Shown: positions 24,350 through 33,591 of the stretch, in pieces
How the letters are laid out: each line of letters begins with the position of its first letter
Numbering within the stretch: position 1 is the stretch's first letter
NCBI GenBank assembly: GCA_964420325.1
Contig: CAYQSU010000008.1
Coordinates: 1 to 64,000 of the forward strand
DNA length: 64,000 nt
DNA from: CAYQSU01 sp964420325
Lineage (GTDB): Bacteria; Pseudomonadota; Alphaproteobacteria; Rhodospirillales; Defluviicoccaceae
Direction: 5' to 3'
Position numbers and translations under genes: made by a program
Notes under the pieces: model-generated
The model's database searches: none
What the model was told of the DNA's origin: nothing
Seen by the model: only the letters and a program-made list of their open reading frames with translations

Positions 24350-25843
24350 TCAGCCAAGGTAGCGGCTCTGCAGGTGGCGCTCGAAGCTTGCGGGGTCGAG
24401 GGGGCGGCCGGTCGCCCGGACCAGCAGCTCGCGGGTCGAGTAGAGCGACCCCAGGCCGTGGACGTGGGTCCGCAGCCAGGCGACCAACGGCTTGAAATCG
24501 CCGGTGGCGATGCCTGGACGGATCGCCGGATCGGCCTCGGTCGCCGCCTCGAACAGTTGCGCGGCAGCCAGCGCGCCGAGGGTGTAGGTGGGGAAGTAGC
24601 CCCAGGCGCCATCATACCAGTGGATGTCCTGCAGGCAGCCCAGGCGATCGTCGGGCGGCGTCAGGCCCAGGCGGCGTTGCATTTGCTCGTTCCATGCAAG
24701 GGGAAGGTCGCGGGCCTCGAGCCGGCCCTGGATCAGGTCCGTCTCAAGCCGGTAGCGGAGGATGACGTGCGCCGGATAGGTGACCTCGTCGGCGTCGACG
24801 CGGACGAAGCCTGGCTCGACACGGGTGTAGAGCCGATAGAGCCGATCCGCGTTCCAGCTTTCGCCGTGGCCGTTGAAGGCCTCGCCGAGCCACGGTGCGA
24901 CGAAGGCGAGGAAGGCGCGAGACCGGCAAACCTGCATCTCGATGAGGAGCGACTGGCTCTCGTGCAGGACCATGCCGCGGGCCTCGCCCACAGGCTGGCC
25001 GCGCCACGCCCGCGGCAGTCCGCGCTCGTAGAGGGCGTGCCCGGTCTCATGCAGGACGCCCATCAGCGCCCTGGTGAAGTCGTCCTCGTCGTAACGGGTG
25101 GTGATGCGGACGTCGTCGGGGGTGCCGCCGCAGAAGGGATGCAGGCTGACGTCGAGACGGCCGTGATTGAAGTCGAAGCCTAAGAGCGTCATCAGCCGCA
25201 CGCCGAGATCACGCTGCCGTTCGATGGAATACGGTCCCCGCGGAGCGGCGACCTCCGGCCCCTCCGCCTGACGCGCCAGCACACGGTCGAGGAACGGCGG
25301 CAGGAACCGGTCGAGCTCGGCGAAGACGGTGTCGATCTCGTCGGAGCGACCGCCCGGCTCGTAGGCGTCGAGCAGGGCGTCGTAAGGGGACAGATCGAGC
25401 CTCTCGGCCTTCGCCGCCGCGGTCTCCCGGACGAGGGCCAGGAGAGCCCGCAGCTTCGCCAGGACGAGCGCGAAGTCGTTGTCGGCCCTCGCCTCGCGCC
25501 ACGCCTGCTCGCACGCCGAAGTCGCCCGCGACAGGGCCTCGACCAGCCGTTCGCTCAGTGCCGTCGCATGCGACCATTGGCGCCTCATCTCCCGAAGGTT
25601 GGCCGCCTGCCAGGCGTTGAGGTCGGGGTCGGTCTCAGCCGCGGCGATGAGGTCCTCGACATCGGGGGCGGTGAGCTGGCCGTGGGCCAAGGCGCTCAAG
25701 GTCGCGAGCTGGTCTCCCCGCGCCGCGGCGCCGCCCTTCGGCATCATCGTCGCGAGATCCCAGTGGAGCATCGCTTCAGCGTCGCGCAGCGCTTGCAGGC
25801 GGCGAAACCGCTCCTCGAGCCGACTGTAGGCCGCGCCCGGCAT
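24350..25843 (-). CDS. Carboxypeptidase M32 (Taq-type)
   Basis: 497 aa, full length. A zinc metallocarboxypeptidase: HETGH in VLHETGHALYERGLP at about aa 265, and Glu in GMVLHESQSLLIEMQV. Other family marks are LHWDLATMMPKGGAAARGDQ at the N-terminus, HPFCGG and TRYDEDDF. Cytosolic; trims C-terminal residues from peptides. It is followed by a hairpin and separated from ctaB by only 7 bp, so it may be read through from the oxidase-assembly genes upstream. Confidence 0.95.
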   Translation of the reverse strand: MPGAAYSRLEERFRRLQALRDAEAMLHWDLATMMPKGGAAARGDQLATLSALAHGQLTAPDVEDLIAAAETDPDLNAWQAANLREMRRQWSHATALSERLVEALSRATSACEQAWREARADNDFALVLAKLRALLALVRETAAAKAERLDLSPYDALLDAYEPGGRSDEIDTVFAELDRFLPPFLDRVLARQAEGPEVAAPRGPYSIERQRDLGVRLMTLLGFDFNHGRLDVSLHPFCGGTPDDVRITTRYDEDDFTRALMGVLHETGHALYERGLPRAWRGQPVGEARGMVLHESQSLLIEMQVCRSRAFLAFVAPWLGEAFNGHGESWNADRLYRLYTRVEPGFVRVDADEVTYPAHVILRYRLETDLIQGRLEARDLPLAWNEQMQRRLGLTPPDDRLGCLQDIHWYDGAWGYFPTYTLGALAAAQLFEAATEADPAIRPGIATGDFKPLVAWLRTHVHGLGSLYSTRELLVRATGRPLDPASFERHLQSRYLG

Positions 25844-25850
25844 CGACTGG

Positions 25851-26780
25851 CTAGATCACCCGCTGCAAGCCGCTGTCAGCGAGAAGGGCCGCGAAGATGA
25901 GGAAGAGATAGAGGATGGTGAAGAAGAACATCGATCGCGCGGATTGCGTCGTCTCGTCGCGGCGGACGCGCAGCGCATGCACGATCAACAAGGCGCCGAG
26001 AAGCAGAGCGGCCAGCGCGTAGAAGGGTCCCGAGGTGCCGACGGCGACGGGAAGGAGCGTGGTCGGCACGAGCACCAGCGAGTAGATGAGGATCTGCCGC
26101 TTGGTCTCTGCCTCGCCGGCGACCACCGGTAGCATCGGCACGCCGACCCGGTCGTAGTCGCTCTTGCGGAACAGGGCCAGCGCCCACGAGTGCGGCGGCG
26201 TCCACAGGAAGATGATGGCGAACAGCGCCAGCGCCCCGGCGTCGATGCCGCCGGTGGCGGCCGCCCAGCCGATCATCGGCGGCAATGCGCCGGAGGCGCC
26301 GCCGATGACGATGTTCTGCGGCGTCCTGCGTTTGAGCCACATGGTGTAGATGAAGACGTAGTAGGCGATGGTGGCGCCGAGCAGCACGGCCGCCACCCCG
26401 TTGACGGCCAAAGCCATTGCGGCCACCGACGCCAAAGCCAGCACGGTCCCCAACGCCAGCGCGGTGACGGGCTGCAACCGCCCCGCCGGCAGCGGCCGGT
26501 TGCGGGTGCGGCTCATCTCGGCATCGATATCCCGGTCGTACCACATGTTGATGGCTCCCGCGGCACCGGCGCCGACAGCGATGCACAGCACGGCCGCGAT
26601 GCCGGTGGCGATGTCCACCGGAGCGGGAGCGAGAACGAGGCCGACGAAGCCGGTGAACACCACCAGCGACATCACCCGCGGCTTGAGGAGGACGGCGTAA
26701 TCGGCGAGGCGGTAGCGCGGCTCGCGCCGCGTTTCGGCATCGGCAAGCTTGATCGTTGGTTTGCTGTCAGCGGTTGACAC
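25851..26780 (-). CDS. ctaB: Protoheme IX farnesyltransferase (heme O synthase)
   Basis: 309 aa from a GTG at 26780; a longer frame upstream only overlaps the previous gene. UbiA-type prenyltransferase that makes heme O from heme B for heme-copper oxidases. The first Asp motif is in NMWYDRDIDAEMSRTRNRPLP and the second in KSDYDRVGVPMLP; about nine membrane helices. It follows the oxidase-like gene on the minus strand by 34 bp, with GGAGGGAGGA upstream. Needed for the aa3 oxidase encoded on the plus strand nearby. Confidence 0.95.
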   Translation of the reverse strand: MSTADSKPTIKLADAETRREPRYRLADYAVLLKPRVMSLVVFTGFVGLVLAPAPVDIATGIAAVLCIAVGAGAAGAINMWYDRDIDAEMSRTRNRPLPAGRLQPVTALALGTVLALASVAAMALAVNGVAAVLLGATIAYYVFIYTMWLKRRTPQNIVIGGASGALPPMIGWAAATGGIDAGALALFAIIFLWTPPHSWALALFRKSDYDRVGVPMLPVVAGEAETKRQILIYSLVLVPTTLLPVAVGTSGPFYALAALLLGALLIVHALRVRRDETTQSARSMFFFTILYLFLIFAALLADSGLQRVI

Positions 26781-26814
26781 CGGTGCTCGGTCCTCCCTCC
26801 CCGTTGGCGCCGGC

Positions 26815-28218
26815 TCATGCCAGCCGCGACGGACTGCCAGCCGGTCGATCCACTTCCCGGCCACCCTGCAGCAGCGCCGATCCGGCGGTCCAGATGAACA
26901 GCACGCCGCCGACCACCGCGACCAGCGCACCGGCGCCGTTCAGCGCCATGCCGACAACGGCCTCCAGGTCGACCAGGCCCTGCGCGGCGCCCGCGGTCTT
27001 TCGCGGTGCCCCGAAGCCGCCGGCGAGGAACAGGCCGACGCAGGCCGCGAGCTGGCCTCCGCCGAACAAGTATATTTGAGAGTACAGCGATCTTCCACGC
27101 CGCACTGCGTGTTCCAGCGCCGGCAGGAATACCGCGTAGAAGAGACCCATGAAGCCAAGGGTGACGCCGGCGATGACGCCGTGATAGTGAGCCGGGGTGC
27201 GGGTGTCGGCGCCGTCGACGAACAGCCCGAAGGCGCCGCCGACCCCGAACACCACCATCGACAGCGCAATGCAGAGGAAGGCCGGCTCCCGCCAGGGCAG
27301 CGGCCGGGGCAGGCGCCAGGCCACGATGGCGGCGGCGATCAGCACCGGCGGTGCCAGGCCGTACTGAAGGTCGGTGAAGGCCTGAGTCTGCTCGGCCGAG
27401 AACGGCTGGGTGACGACGTAGAGGACGGGCGCCATCAGCGCGATGAGGACGACCAGCACCGTAGCGGCAAGGATGGGCCACGACGGACGCGGCCTGGCCC
27501 CCTCGACGTGGTCCGCAAGCAGCCACCACGCCGCGATCAGGAGCAGCGTGTTGAGGAACTGCAGCACGTGGCCACCACCCCAGAACAGCTCCTGATTGAA
27601 AGAATGGGACAGGGGCTCGCCGGAGAGCAGCGCATAGGCCGTTCCAAAGCAGACGACGGCGAGGGCGAAGATCCCGGCCGCGGCCGCCATCTGGGCCGAA
27701 AATGCGCCCTGTGCCGCGCGTCCGCTTGCGACCGTCCAGAGCGCGCGCCAAGCCGCAACGGCGACGGCCGCGGCCATGAGGACGAGACCGGCGTAGTAGA
27801 GGGGATCGATGATGACGGGGACGTAGTCGTTGAGCGTCGCCTCGCCGCTGTCGAGCAACGCGGGAACGAAAAGCAGCGGCGTCGCCGCCGCCGTGCCGAT
27901 GACGGCGACGCGGCCACTGATGCGAAACCACCGCGGCGGATCGGCCGGGCGGACGCCGACCAGCAGCATGGCTCCGAAGACGGCGAGAAACCAGACGACG
28001 AACGAGAACACGACGTGGATGACGAGGCCCTTGTGGAAGAAGTCGACGGGCCAGGGGAGGGCGGCGTCGATGCCCGGGATGCGGGAGACGGCGAGCAGGA
28101 GCGCGAAAGCGCCGGCCACCGCGAGAGCACCGATGGCCACCACGAGCCAGCCCCAGAGCTCCCGCCGCGATGCCGGATCGAGCCCGCCCACAGTCGGTGG
28201 TGCCGCATCCCTAGCCAC
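26815..28218 (-). CDS. Divergent heme-copper oxidase subunit I-like protein
   Basis: 467 aa with about 12 hydrophobic helices, similar in layout to cytochrome oxidase/NorB subunit I. Visible histidines: one in KGLVIHVVFSFVVWF (helix II heme ligand position), one in ELFWGGGHVLQF (helix VI, where a CuB ligand would lie) and HYH in TPAHYHGVIAG (helix X, heme ligands). The helix VII His-His pair that completes the CuB site is not found between these segments, so a normal O2-reducing centre is unlikely. Between ctaB and a DUF420 gene, the latter overlapping by 8 bp. A role in oxidase assembly or a modified oxidase is possible. Confidence 0.75.
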   Translation of the reverse strand: MARDAAPPTVGGLDPASRRELWGWLVVAIGALAVAGAFALLLAVSRIPGIDAALPWPVDFFHKGLVIHVVFSFVVWFLAVFGAMLLVGVRPADPPRWFRISGRVAVIGTAAATPLLFVPALLDSGEATLNDYVPVIIDPLYYAGLVLMAAAVAVAAWRALWTVASGRAAQGAFSAQMAAAAGIFALAVVCFGTAYALLSGEPLSHSFNQELFWGGGHVLQFLNTLLLIAAWWLLADHVEGARPRPSWPILAATVLVVLIALMAPVLYVVTQPFSAEQTQAFTDLQYGLAPPVLIAAAIVAWRLPRPLPWREPAFLCIALSMVVFGVGGAFGLFVDGADTRTPAHYHGVIAGVTLGFMGLFYAVFLPALEHAVRRGRSLYSQIYLFGGGQLAACVGLFLAGGFGAPRKTAGAAQGLVDLEAVVGMALNGAGALVAVVGGVLFIWTAGSALLQGGREVDRPAGSPSRLA

Positions 28219-28660
28219 CGGCGTACGGCCCTTCGACGTGCGGGTAGAGGTGGACGGCCATGACGTAGACGACCACGCCCGAGATCGCGACGGTCATCCA
28301 CAAAGGCCAGGTCCAGCGGGCGATGCGACGGTGGCGGTCGAACCGGCGGGCGAGCGCCCGGGAGACGGTGAGAGGGACGAGCGGGACGATGACCGTTGCC
28401 AGGACCACATGGGCGACCAACAGCGAGAAGTAAACCGGCCGGATGATGCCTTCGCCGCCGAAGCGGGCGAGCCCGGCGTTGAAGTGATAGATCAGGTAGG
28501 TAACCAGAAACGCCGCGGAAGCCACCAACGCGCCGATCATGCAGGCGCGATGGCGGTCGCGGTCGCCGGCGCGAATGAAGTAGAGGCCGGCGCCGAGGAA
28601 GGCGATCGTGACCCCGTTCAAGGTGGCATTGACGTGAGGAAGATCGGTCAGTTCGAGCAT
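28211..28660 (-). CDS. DUF420 membrane protein (CtaM-like)
   Basis: 149 aa from the ATG at 28660; an in-frame ATG at 28672 is possible. Four membrane segments with DUF420 marks: LPHVNATLNGVTIAFLGAG, DRDRHRACMIGALVASAAFLVTYLIYH, RPVYFSLLVAHVVLA and HRRIARWTWPLWMTVAISGVVVYVM. The Bacillus/Staphylococcus relative CtaM is needed for heme-copper oxidase maturation. Conserved His residues (RHRAC, YHF, VAHV) could bind metal. It overlaps the oxidase-like gene by 8 bp. Confidence 0.9.
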   Translation of the reverse strand: MLELTDLPHVNATLNGVTIAFLGAGLYFIRAGDRDRHRACMIGALVASAAFLVTYLIYHFNAGLARFGGEGIIRPVYFSLLVAHVVLATVIVPLVPLTVSRALARRFDRHRRIARWTWPLWMTVAISGVVVYVMAVHLYPHVEGPYAGG

Positions 28661-28697
28661 CGTTCGTCGCAATCGATCAGAGGCGGTCGAGGCACGG

Positions 28698-28787
28698 TCA
28701 ACCGCCGCCGACCCTGACCATGATGCTCACATACATGAACAGCGCCGCCGCGGCGAGCACCACCGCCCAAACCCATTTCTTGCTCAT
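28698..28787 (-). CDS. 29-aa single-helix membrane peptide
   Basis: 29 residues: MSKKWVWAVVLAAAALFMYV, then SIMVRVGGG. A positively charged start leads into one membrane helix. A good ribosome site (GGGAGCGG) precedes the ATG at 28787. It lies 37 bp before the DUF420 gene on the same strand. Such short peptides are often missed; tiny helices occur as oxidase or assembly subunits, which is inference here. Confidence 0.65.
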   Translation of the reverse strand: MSKKWVWAVVLAAAALFMYVSIMVRVGGG

Positions 28788-28871
28788 CGTCCGCTCCCTC
28801 GTCGACACCCGAACCTCGGGCATGGGCGACGCCGCATCCGGCGGTCACAACTACACTGTGCGGGTGCGAAA

Positions 28872-28884
28872 GAAAATCCTTTTC
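28872..28884. promoter_or_regulatory. AT-rich palindrome in the oxidase intergenic region
   Basis: GAAAA-TCC-TTTTC, in the only AT-rich part (28866-28905) of the 280-bp gap between the divergent oxidase gene groups. It could be part of a promoter or an operator; no regulator is recognised. Confidence 0.3.
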
Positions 28885-29067
28885 ATTCGCTTTCGCTCAT
28901 GATACCTCCTCGCGCGCCCTCAATTGCTGGTATGAGGGGCCAGAACGAACTTCCGCCACGGTCGGGTGCGGCGGCGGCGTCTTCAACTCGACAACGGCGG
29001 GCGCGATCGTACATAGTGACTCGGGCGGAAGCCGGGCCGAAACAACAGCTGCTTGCGGAATAGGGAC

Positions 29068-29940
29068 ATGCTCGTCAGACTCAGTTCTCTACTCGTTTCG
29101 CTCACCTTCGGGCTTTTGGCACGCGTCGACGCGGCCGGCGCTGCGGAGAGGGACGCCCAGGGCGTGGCAAGGCCCTGGCAACTCGGTTTGCAGGACGCCG
29201 CCTCGCCGGTCATGGAGCGCATTCACCAGTTCCATGATTTCCTGCTGGCGATCCAAGTGCTGATCGTCCTGTTGGTGCTGAGCCTGCTCGGCTACTGCAT
29301 CTATCGCTTCAACGCTCGGCGCAATCCGTTGCCGTCGAAGACTTCTCATAACACTCTTCTCGAGGTCGTCTGGACGGCTGTTCCGATCGTAATTCTCGTG
29401 GTCATCGCCATTCCATCGCTGAGGCTGCTGTACTACGCCGACCGCACCGCGGACTACGAGATGACGTTGAAGGTCGTCGGCCATCAGTGGTACTGGTCGT
29501 ACGCCTATCCCGACCACGGCGATTTCACCTTCGACAGCATCATGATCCCCGACGACGAGATCGACCCAGCAAAGGGTCAGGTGCGCCAACTCAGCGTCGA
29601 CGAACCGGTGGTGCTGCCGGTGAAAACCAAGGTGCAGATCCTTGTTACCACCAACGACGTCATTCACAACTGGGCGGTTCCCGCGCTCGGCCTCAAGATG
29701 GATTCGACGCCGGGCCGCATCAACGAGACGTGGGTGGAGATCACGCGGGAAGGCACGTACTACGGAATGTGCTCGGAGCTCTGCGGGGTGAACCACGCCT
29801 ACATGCCGATCCAGATCGAGGCGGTCTCGAAGGAGCGGTTTCGAGAGTGGGTGAGCGAGGCGCAGGCGCGCTTCACGACACCGGACGGGAGGGCCGTCGC
29901 CGTGGCCGAGGCGGACGCGCCGCCGGCAAACGCACGGTAA
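29068..29940 (+). CDS. coxB: Cytochrome c oxidase subunit II
   Basis: 290 aa from the ATG at 29068; an upstream in-frame TTG at 29053 is less likely. Order: signal peptide (about aa 1-25), two membrane helices (about aa 55-120), then a periplasmic cupredoxin domain. The CuA site is complete: HNW in DVIHNWAVPALGLKMD and CSELCGVNHAYM with C-x3-C-x3-H-x2-M. The aromatic electron-entry patch GHQWYWSYAYPD is present. It accepts electrons from cytochrome c. First gene of coxB-ctaD-ctaG-ctaE. Confidence 0.97.
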   Translation: MLVRLSSLLVSLTFGLLARVDAAGAAERDAQGVARPWQLGLQDAASPVMERIHQFHDFLLAIQVLIVLLVLSLLGYCIYRFNARRNPLPSKTSHNTLLEVVWTAVPIVILVVIAIPSLRLLYYADRTADYEMTLKVVGHQWYWSYAYPDHGDFTFDSIMIPDDEIDPAKGQVRQLSVDEPVVLPVKTKVQILVTTNDVIHNWAVPALGLKMDSTPGRINETWVEITREGTYYGMCSELCGVNHAYMPIQIEAVSKERFREWVSEAQARFTTPDGRAVAVAEADAPPANAR

Positions 29941-29987
29941 CGGCCGAGCACGGCCGAGACGAACGGGCAAAGGGAAGGGTCAAGAGG

Positions 29988-31646
29988 ATGGCTTACGGAG
30001 TGACTGCGGGTCACGAATCGCACGAGCATCATCCGACGGGATGGAAGCGGTGGGTCTACTCCACCAACCACAAGGACATCGGCACGATGTACATCGTGCT
30101 GTCGCTGATCGCGGCGCTGATCGGAGGCCTGATGTCCTGGTACATCCGCCTGGAGCTCGCCGCGCCGGGCATTCAGCTCACCGACAATGCCCAGTTCTAC
30201 AACGTCATGGTCACTGCCCACGGCTTCATCATGGTGTTCTTCGTGGTGATGCCGGCGATGATCGGCGGTTTCGGCAACTGGTTCGTGCCGCTGATGATCG
30301 GCGCTCCCGACATGGCGTTCCCGCGCATGAACAACATCAGCTTCTGGCTGACGGCGGCGGGGCTCCTGTTGCTCTCGCTCTCCGCTTTGGGCGCGCTTTT
30401 GCCGGCTCTCGAAGGCACCTTCGGCACCGGTCCGGGAACCGGGTGGACGGTCTATCCGCCCTTGAGCAGCAGCGAGTTCCATCCCGGCCCGTCGGTCGAC
30501 TTCGGCATCCTGTCCCTGCACGTCGCCGGCGCCGCCTCCATTCTCGGCGCGATCAACTTCATCACCACCATCTTCAACATGCGCGCCCCGGGCATGACCA
30601 TGCATCGCATGCCGCTGTTCGTTTGGGCGATCCTGGTTACCGCGTTCCTGCTTCTACTGGCGCTGCCCGTGCTCGCCGGCGCACTGACGATGCTGCTCAC
30701 CGACCGGAACTTCGACACCGCCTTCTTCAAGGTTGCCGAAGGCGGTGACCCGCTCCTCTGGCAGCACCTGTTCTGGTTCTTCGGCCACCCCGAGGTTTAT
30801 ATCATCATCATTCCGGCGTTCGGCATCATCAGCCAGATCGTCTCGACGTTCTCGAAGAAGCCGGTGTTCGGCTATCTCGGCATGGCCTATGCCATGGTCT
30901 CCATCGGCTTCGTTGGCTTCGTGGTGTGGGCGCATCACATGTACACGACCGGCCTCGACGCCAACGCCCGCGCCTACTTCACAGCCGCCACGCTGGTGAT
31001 CGCGGTGCCAACCGGCATCAAGATCTTCAGCTGGCTGGCGACGATGTGGGGCGGCTCGATCGAGCTCAAGGCGCCGATGCTCTATGCCATCGGCTTCATC
31101 TGGCTGTTCGTCATCGGCGGCGTCACCGGTGTGCTGCTCGCCAACGCCGGCATCGACTTTGCAGTGCACGACACCTACTACGTCGTCGCCCACTTCCATT
31201 ACGTGATGGCGATCGCTGCCATCTTCGCCATGTTCGGCGGCTACTTTTACTGGATCGCCAAGATGTCCGGCCGCCAGTACAACGAGCGGCTGGCCCAGAT
31301 TCAGTTCTGGGTGTTCTTCGCCGGCGTCAACGTGCTGTTCTTCCCGCAGCACTTCCTCGGCCTCGCGGGCATGCCGCGGCGGTACATCGACTATCCGGAT
31401 GTGTATTTCGGTTGGAACATGGTGAGCTCCTTCGGTGCCCTCATCACCATGGTCGGAACCTTCATGTTCTTCTACATCATCTGGCACACGTTCCGGTATG
31501 GCGAGAAGGCGGAGGCCAATCCCTGGGGCGAGGGCGCGACGACGCTCGAGTGGCTGGTGCCGTCGCCGGCCCCCTTCCACACCCACGAGGAGCTTCCGGT
31601 CATCGGCCCCGGCGGCGCCCCAGTGGCGGCGCGACCCGCGGAGTGA
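29988..31646 (+). CDS. ctaD: Cytochrome c oxidase subunit I (aa3 type)
   Basis: 552 aa from ATG 29988 after AGAGG. The catalytic subunit with 12 helices. Heme a ligand in TAHGFIMVFF, CuB ligands in FGHPEVYIIIIP (with the cross-linked Tyr) and WAHHMY, and heme ligands in VVAHFHYVM. D- and K-channel marks are NNISFWL and the HPEVY region, so this is an A-type proton pump. The start is set by MAYGVTAGHESHEHHPTGWKRWVYSTNHKDIGTMY. It lies 47 bp from coxB. Confidence 0.98.
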   Translation: MAYGVTAGHESHEHHPTGWKRWVYSTNHKDIGTMYIVLSLIAALIGGLMSWYIRLELAAPGIQLTDNAQFYNVMVTAHGFIMVFFVVMPAMIGGFGNWFVPLMIGAPDMAFPRMNNISFWLTAAGLLLLSLSALGALLPALEGTFGTGPGTGWTVYPPLSSSEFHPGPSVDFGILSLHVAGAASILGAINFITTIFNMRAPGMTMHRMPLFVWAILVTAFLLLLALPVLAGALTMLLTDRNFDTAFFKVAEGGDPLLWQHLFWFFGHPEVYIIIIPAFGIISQIVSTFSKKPVFGYLGMAYAMVSIGFVGFVVWAHHMYTTGLDANARAYFTAATLVIAVPTGIKIFSWLATMWGGSIELKAPMLYAIGFIWLFVIGGVTGVLLANAGIDFAVHDTYYVVAHFHYVMAIAAIFAMFGGYFYWIAKMSGRQYNERLAQIQFWVFFAGVNVLFFPQHFLGLAGMPRRYIDYPDVYFGWNMVSSFGALITMVGTFMFFYIIWHTFRYGEKAEANPWGEGATTLEWLVPSPAPFHTHEELPVIGPGGAPVAARPAE

Positions 31647-31680
31647 TCCGAGGCCGGAAAAGGTGAGGAGAGGCACAGGG

Positions 31681-32289
31681 ATGATTGCCCCCGCGCATCG
31701 CAGGCGAACCGCGACGGCGCTGCTGCTGTTCGGCGTCGCCGGCGGCATGGTCGGGCTCGCCTTCGCCTCGGTGCCTCTCTACCGTTTGTTCTGCCAGGTC
31801 ACCGGCTATGCCGGCACGCCCCGGACCCAGAACGTGGCGCCGGCGGCGGCGGTGAGCGACGAGACCGTTGCGGTCCGCTTCGACGCCAATGTCAACTCCA
31901 AGCTGCCGTGGCGGTTCAAACCGGTAGAGCGCGAGGTTCGCGTCCGGCTCGGCGAGGAGTTGCTGGTTCATTACGAGGCGACAAATCTTTCGCACACGCC
32001 GGTGACCGGGACGGCCACCTTCGGCGTTACGCCCCACAAGGCGGCGCAGTACTTCAGCAAGATCGAATGCTTCTGCTTCACCGAGCAGACGCTGGCGCCG
32101 GGCGAGACGGTCGCGATGCCAGTGATCTTCTATGTCGATCCGGCGATCCGCGACGATCTGAACGCCAGAGACGTCAGCAAGATCACCTTATCCTACACCT
32201 TCTTTCCCGTCGGCGAACCGGCCGATGGCGCGGGCGACGGCGGGAGGGTGGTCGAAGCAGGCACAGCGGGCCGCGCGGGCGGCTCGTAG
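31681..32289 (+). CDS. ctaG: Cytochrome c oxidase assembly protein CtaG/Cox11
   Basis: 202 aa. Single N-terminal membrane anchor (TALLLFGVAGGMVGLAFASVP), then a periplasmic immunoglobulin-like domain that delivers copper to the CuB site of subunit I. The copper motif KIECFCFTEQ is intact, as are PLYRLFCQVTGYAGT and FYVDP. ATG at 31681 follows GAGGAGAGG. It is 34 bp from ctaD. Its presence supports a true CuB enzyme here, in contrast to the oxidase-like protein on the other strand. Confidence 0.97.
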   Translation: MIAPAHRRRTATALLLFGVAGGMVGLAFASVPLYRLFCQVTGYAGTPRTQNVAPAAAVSDETVAVRFDANVNSKLPWRFKPVEREVRVRLGEELLVHYEATNLSHTPVTGTATFGVTPHKAAQYFSKIECFCFTEQTLAPGETVAMPVIFYVDPAIRDDLNARDVSKITLSYTFFPVGEPADGAGDGGRVVEAGTAGRAGGS

Positions 32290-32316
32290 AGAAGAGGGTC
32301 GTTACAGGGGAACGAG

Positions 32317-33120
32317 ATGGCGAGCGAGACGAGATCACATCCTTACCACATGGTGGAGCCGAGCCCGTGGCCGGCGGTCGGGACGATCGCGGCGTTGTGC
32401 CTGGCGATTGGCGGCATCATTTTCATGCACTCCGGGTTTCCCTGGGTGCTGGTCGCCGGCTTCCTGATCCTGTTCGCAACGTTCTACTTATGGTGGCGCG
32501 ACGTCGTCCATGAAGCGCATGGCGGGCACCATACCGACGTGGTCCAGCACGGCCTGCGCGTGGGCGTGCTGTTGTTCATCGCCTCGGAGGTGATGTTCTT
32601 CTTCGCCTTCTTCTGGGCGTTCTTCAATGCCAACGTTCCGTTCATCAACGCCGTCGCTCACCAGGTGTGGCCGCCAGAGGGCATCACACCGCTGGAGACG
32701 TGGGACATCCCGTTCCTCAATACGCTCATCCTGTTGACGTCGGGCGCCACGGTGACTGTGGCACATCACGCCATCCGCCATGGCGACCGGCAGAAGATGG
32801 CGTTCTGGACCGGCGTCACGGTGGTGCTCGGCGTCATCTTTCTCGGATTCCAGGCCTACGAGTACACCGAGGCGGCGTTCGGCTTCCGTGAGGGCATCTT
32901 CGCGTCGACGTTCTACATGGCCACGGGTTTCCACGGCTTCCACGTGTTCGTCGGCGCCTGCGCTCTGGCGGTCTGCTACTTTCGCGCCCGCGCCGGCCAC
33001 TTCACCGCCGAGCAGCACATCGGTTTCGAAGCTGCCGCCTGGTACTGGCACTTCGTCGACGTCGTCTGGCTGTTCCTGTTCACCTGCGTCTACTGGTGGG
33101 GCGGCTCAGGCGCGCACTGA
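32317..33120 (+). CDS. ctaE: Cytochrome c oxidase subunit III
   Basis: 267 aa, seven predicted helices. Family marks: HPYHMVEPSPWP at the start, YLWWRDVVHEAHGGHHTDVVQHGLRVG, SEVMFFFAFFWAFFN, WPPEGI and FHGFHVFVG, with the closing WYWHFVDVVWLFLF. It stabilises the catalytic subunit during proton uptake. It sits 27 bp after ctaG. Confidence 0.97.
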   Translation: MASETRSHPYHMVEPSPWPAVGTIAALCLAIGGIIFMHSGFPWVLVAGFLILFATFYLWWRDVVHEAHGGHHTDVVQHGLRVGVLLFIASEVMFFFAFFWAFFNANVPFINAVAHQVWPPEGITPLETWDIPFLNTLILLTSGATVTVAHHAIRHGDRQKMAFWTGVTVVLGVIFLGFQAYEYTEAAFGFREGIFASTFYMATGFHGFHVFVGACALAVCYFRARAGHFTAEQHIGFEAAAWYWHFVDVVWLFLFTCVYWWGGSGAH

Positions 33121-33141
33121 GCGGGATCGGCGGCCCCGGCG

Positions 33142-33531
33142 ATGTCGACTGCCGACGATCGCCAGGCGAAATCGGGAGCCCTCGGCCGCGGTCTCCGTGG
33201 GCGCTGCCCCCGCTGCGGTCAGGGCAACCTGTTCGAGGGCTTCCTCACCGTCGCCGATCGATGCTCCGTGTGCGGTCTCGAGTTCGGCGGGCACGACGCC
33301 GGGGATGCGCCCGCGGTGGCGGGTATCTTCGTTCTCGGTTTCGTCATCGTCGGACTGGCCGGCGCGCTCGAGGTGTTCGTAGCACCGCCGCTTTGGGTGC
33401 ATGCGGCGATCTGGATCCCCGCCACGGTCCTCGGCGCGATCCTGCTCCTGAAGCCCTTGAAGGGGATGACGATCGCGACCCAGTATCGCTTTCGCGCCGT
33501 CGACGAGCAGACGAAGCCGGGCGGCACATGA
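33142..33531 (+). CDS. DUF983 protein
   Basis: 129 aa. Two zinc-ribbon-like Cys pairs, RCPRCGQGNLF and RCSVCGLEF, followed by two membrane helices (GIFVLGFVIVGLAGALEVF and WIPATVLGAILLL). The family regularly sits in alphaproteobacterial oxidase operons next to ctaE; its function is unknown but assembly is suspected. SURF1, often the next gene, is absent here. Confidence 0.93.
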   Translation: MSTADDRQAKSGALGRGLRGRCPRCGQGNLFEGFLTVADRCSVCGLEFGGHDAGDAPAVAGIFVLGFVIVGLAGALEVFVAPPLWVHAAIWIPATVLGAILLLKPLKGMTIATQYRFRAVDEQTKPGGT

Positions 33532-33591
33532 GACGATCGCTTGCCGTCTGACAGCGGGCACGACGGGAGCGGCTGTTCTGGGAGGCCTTCG

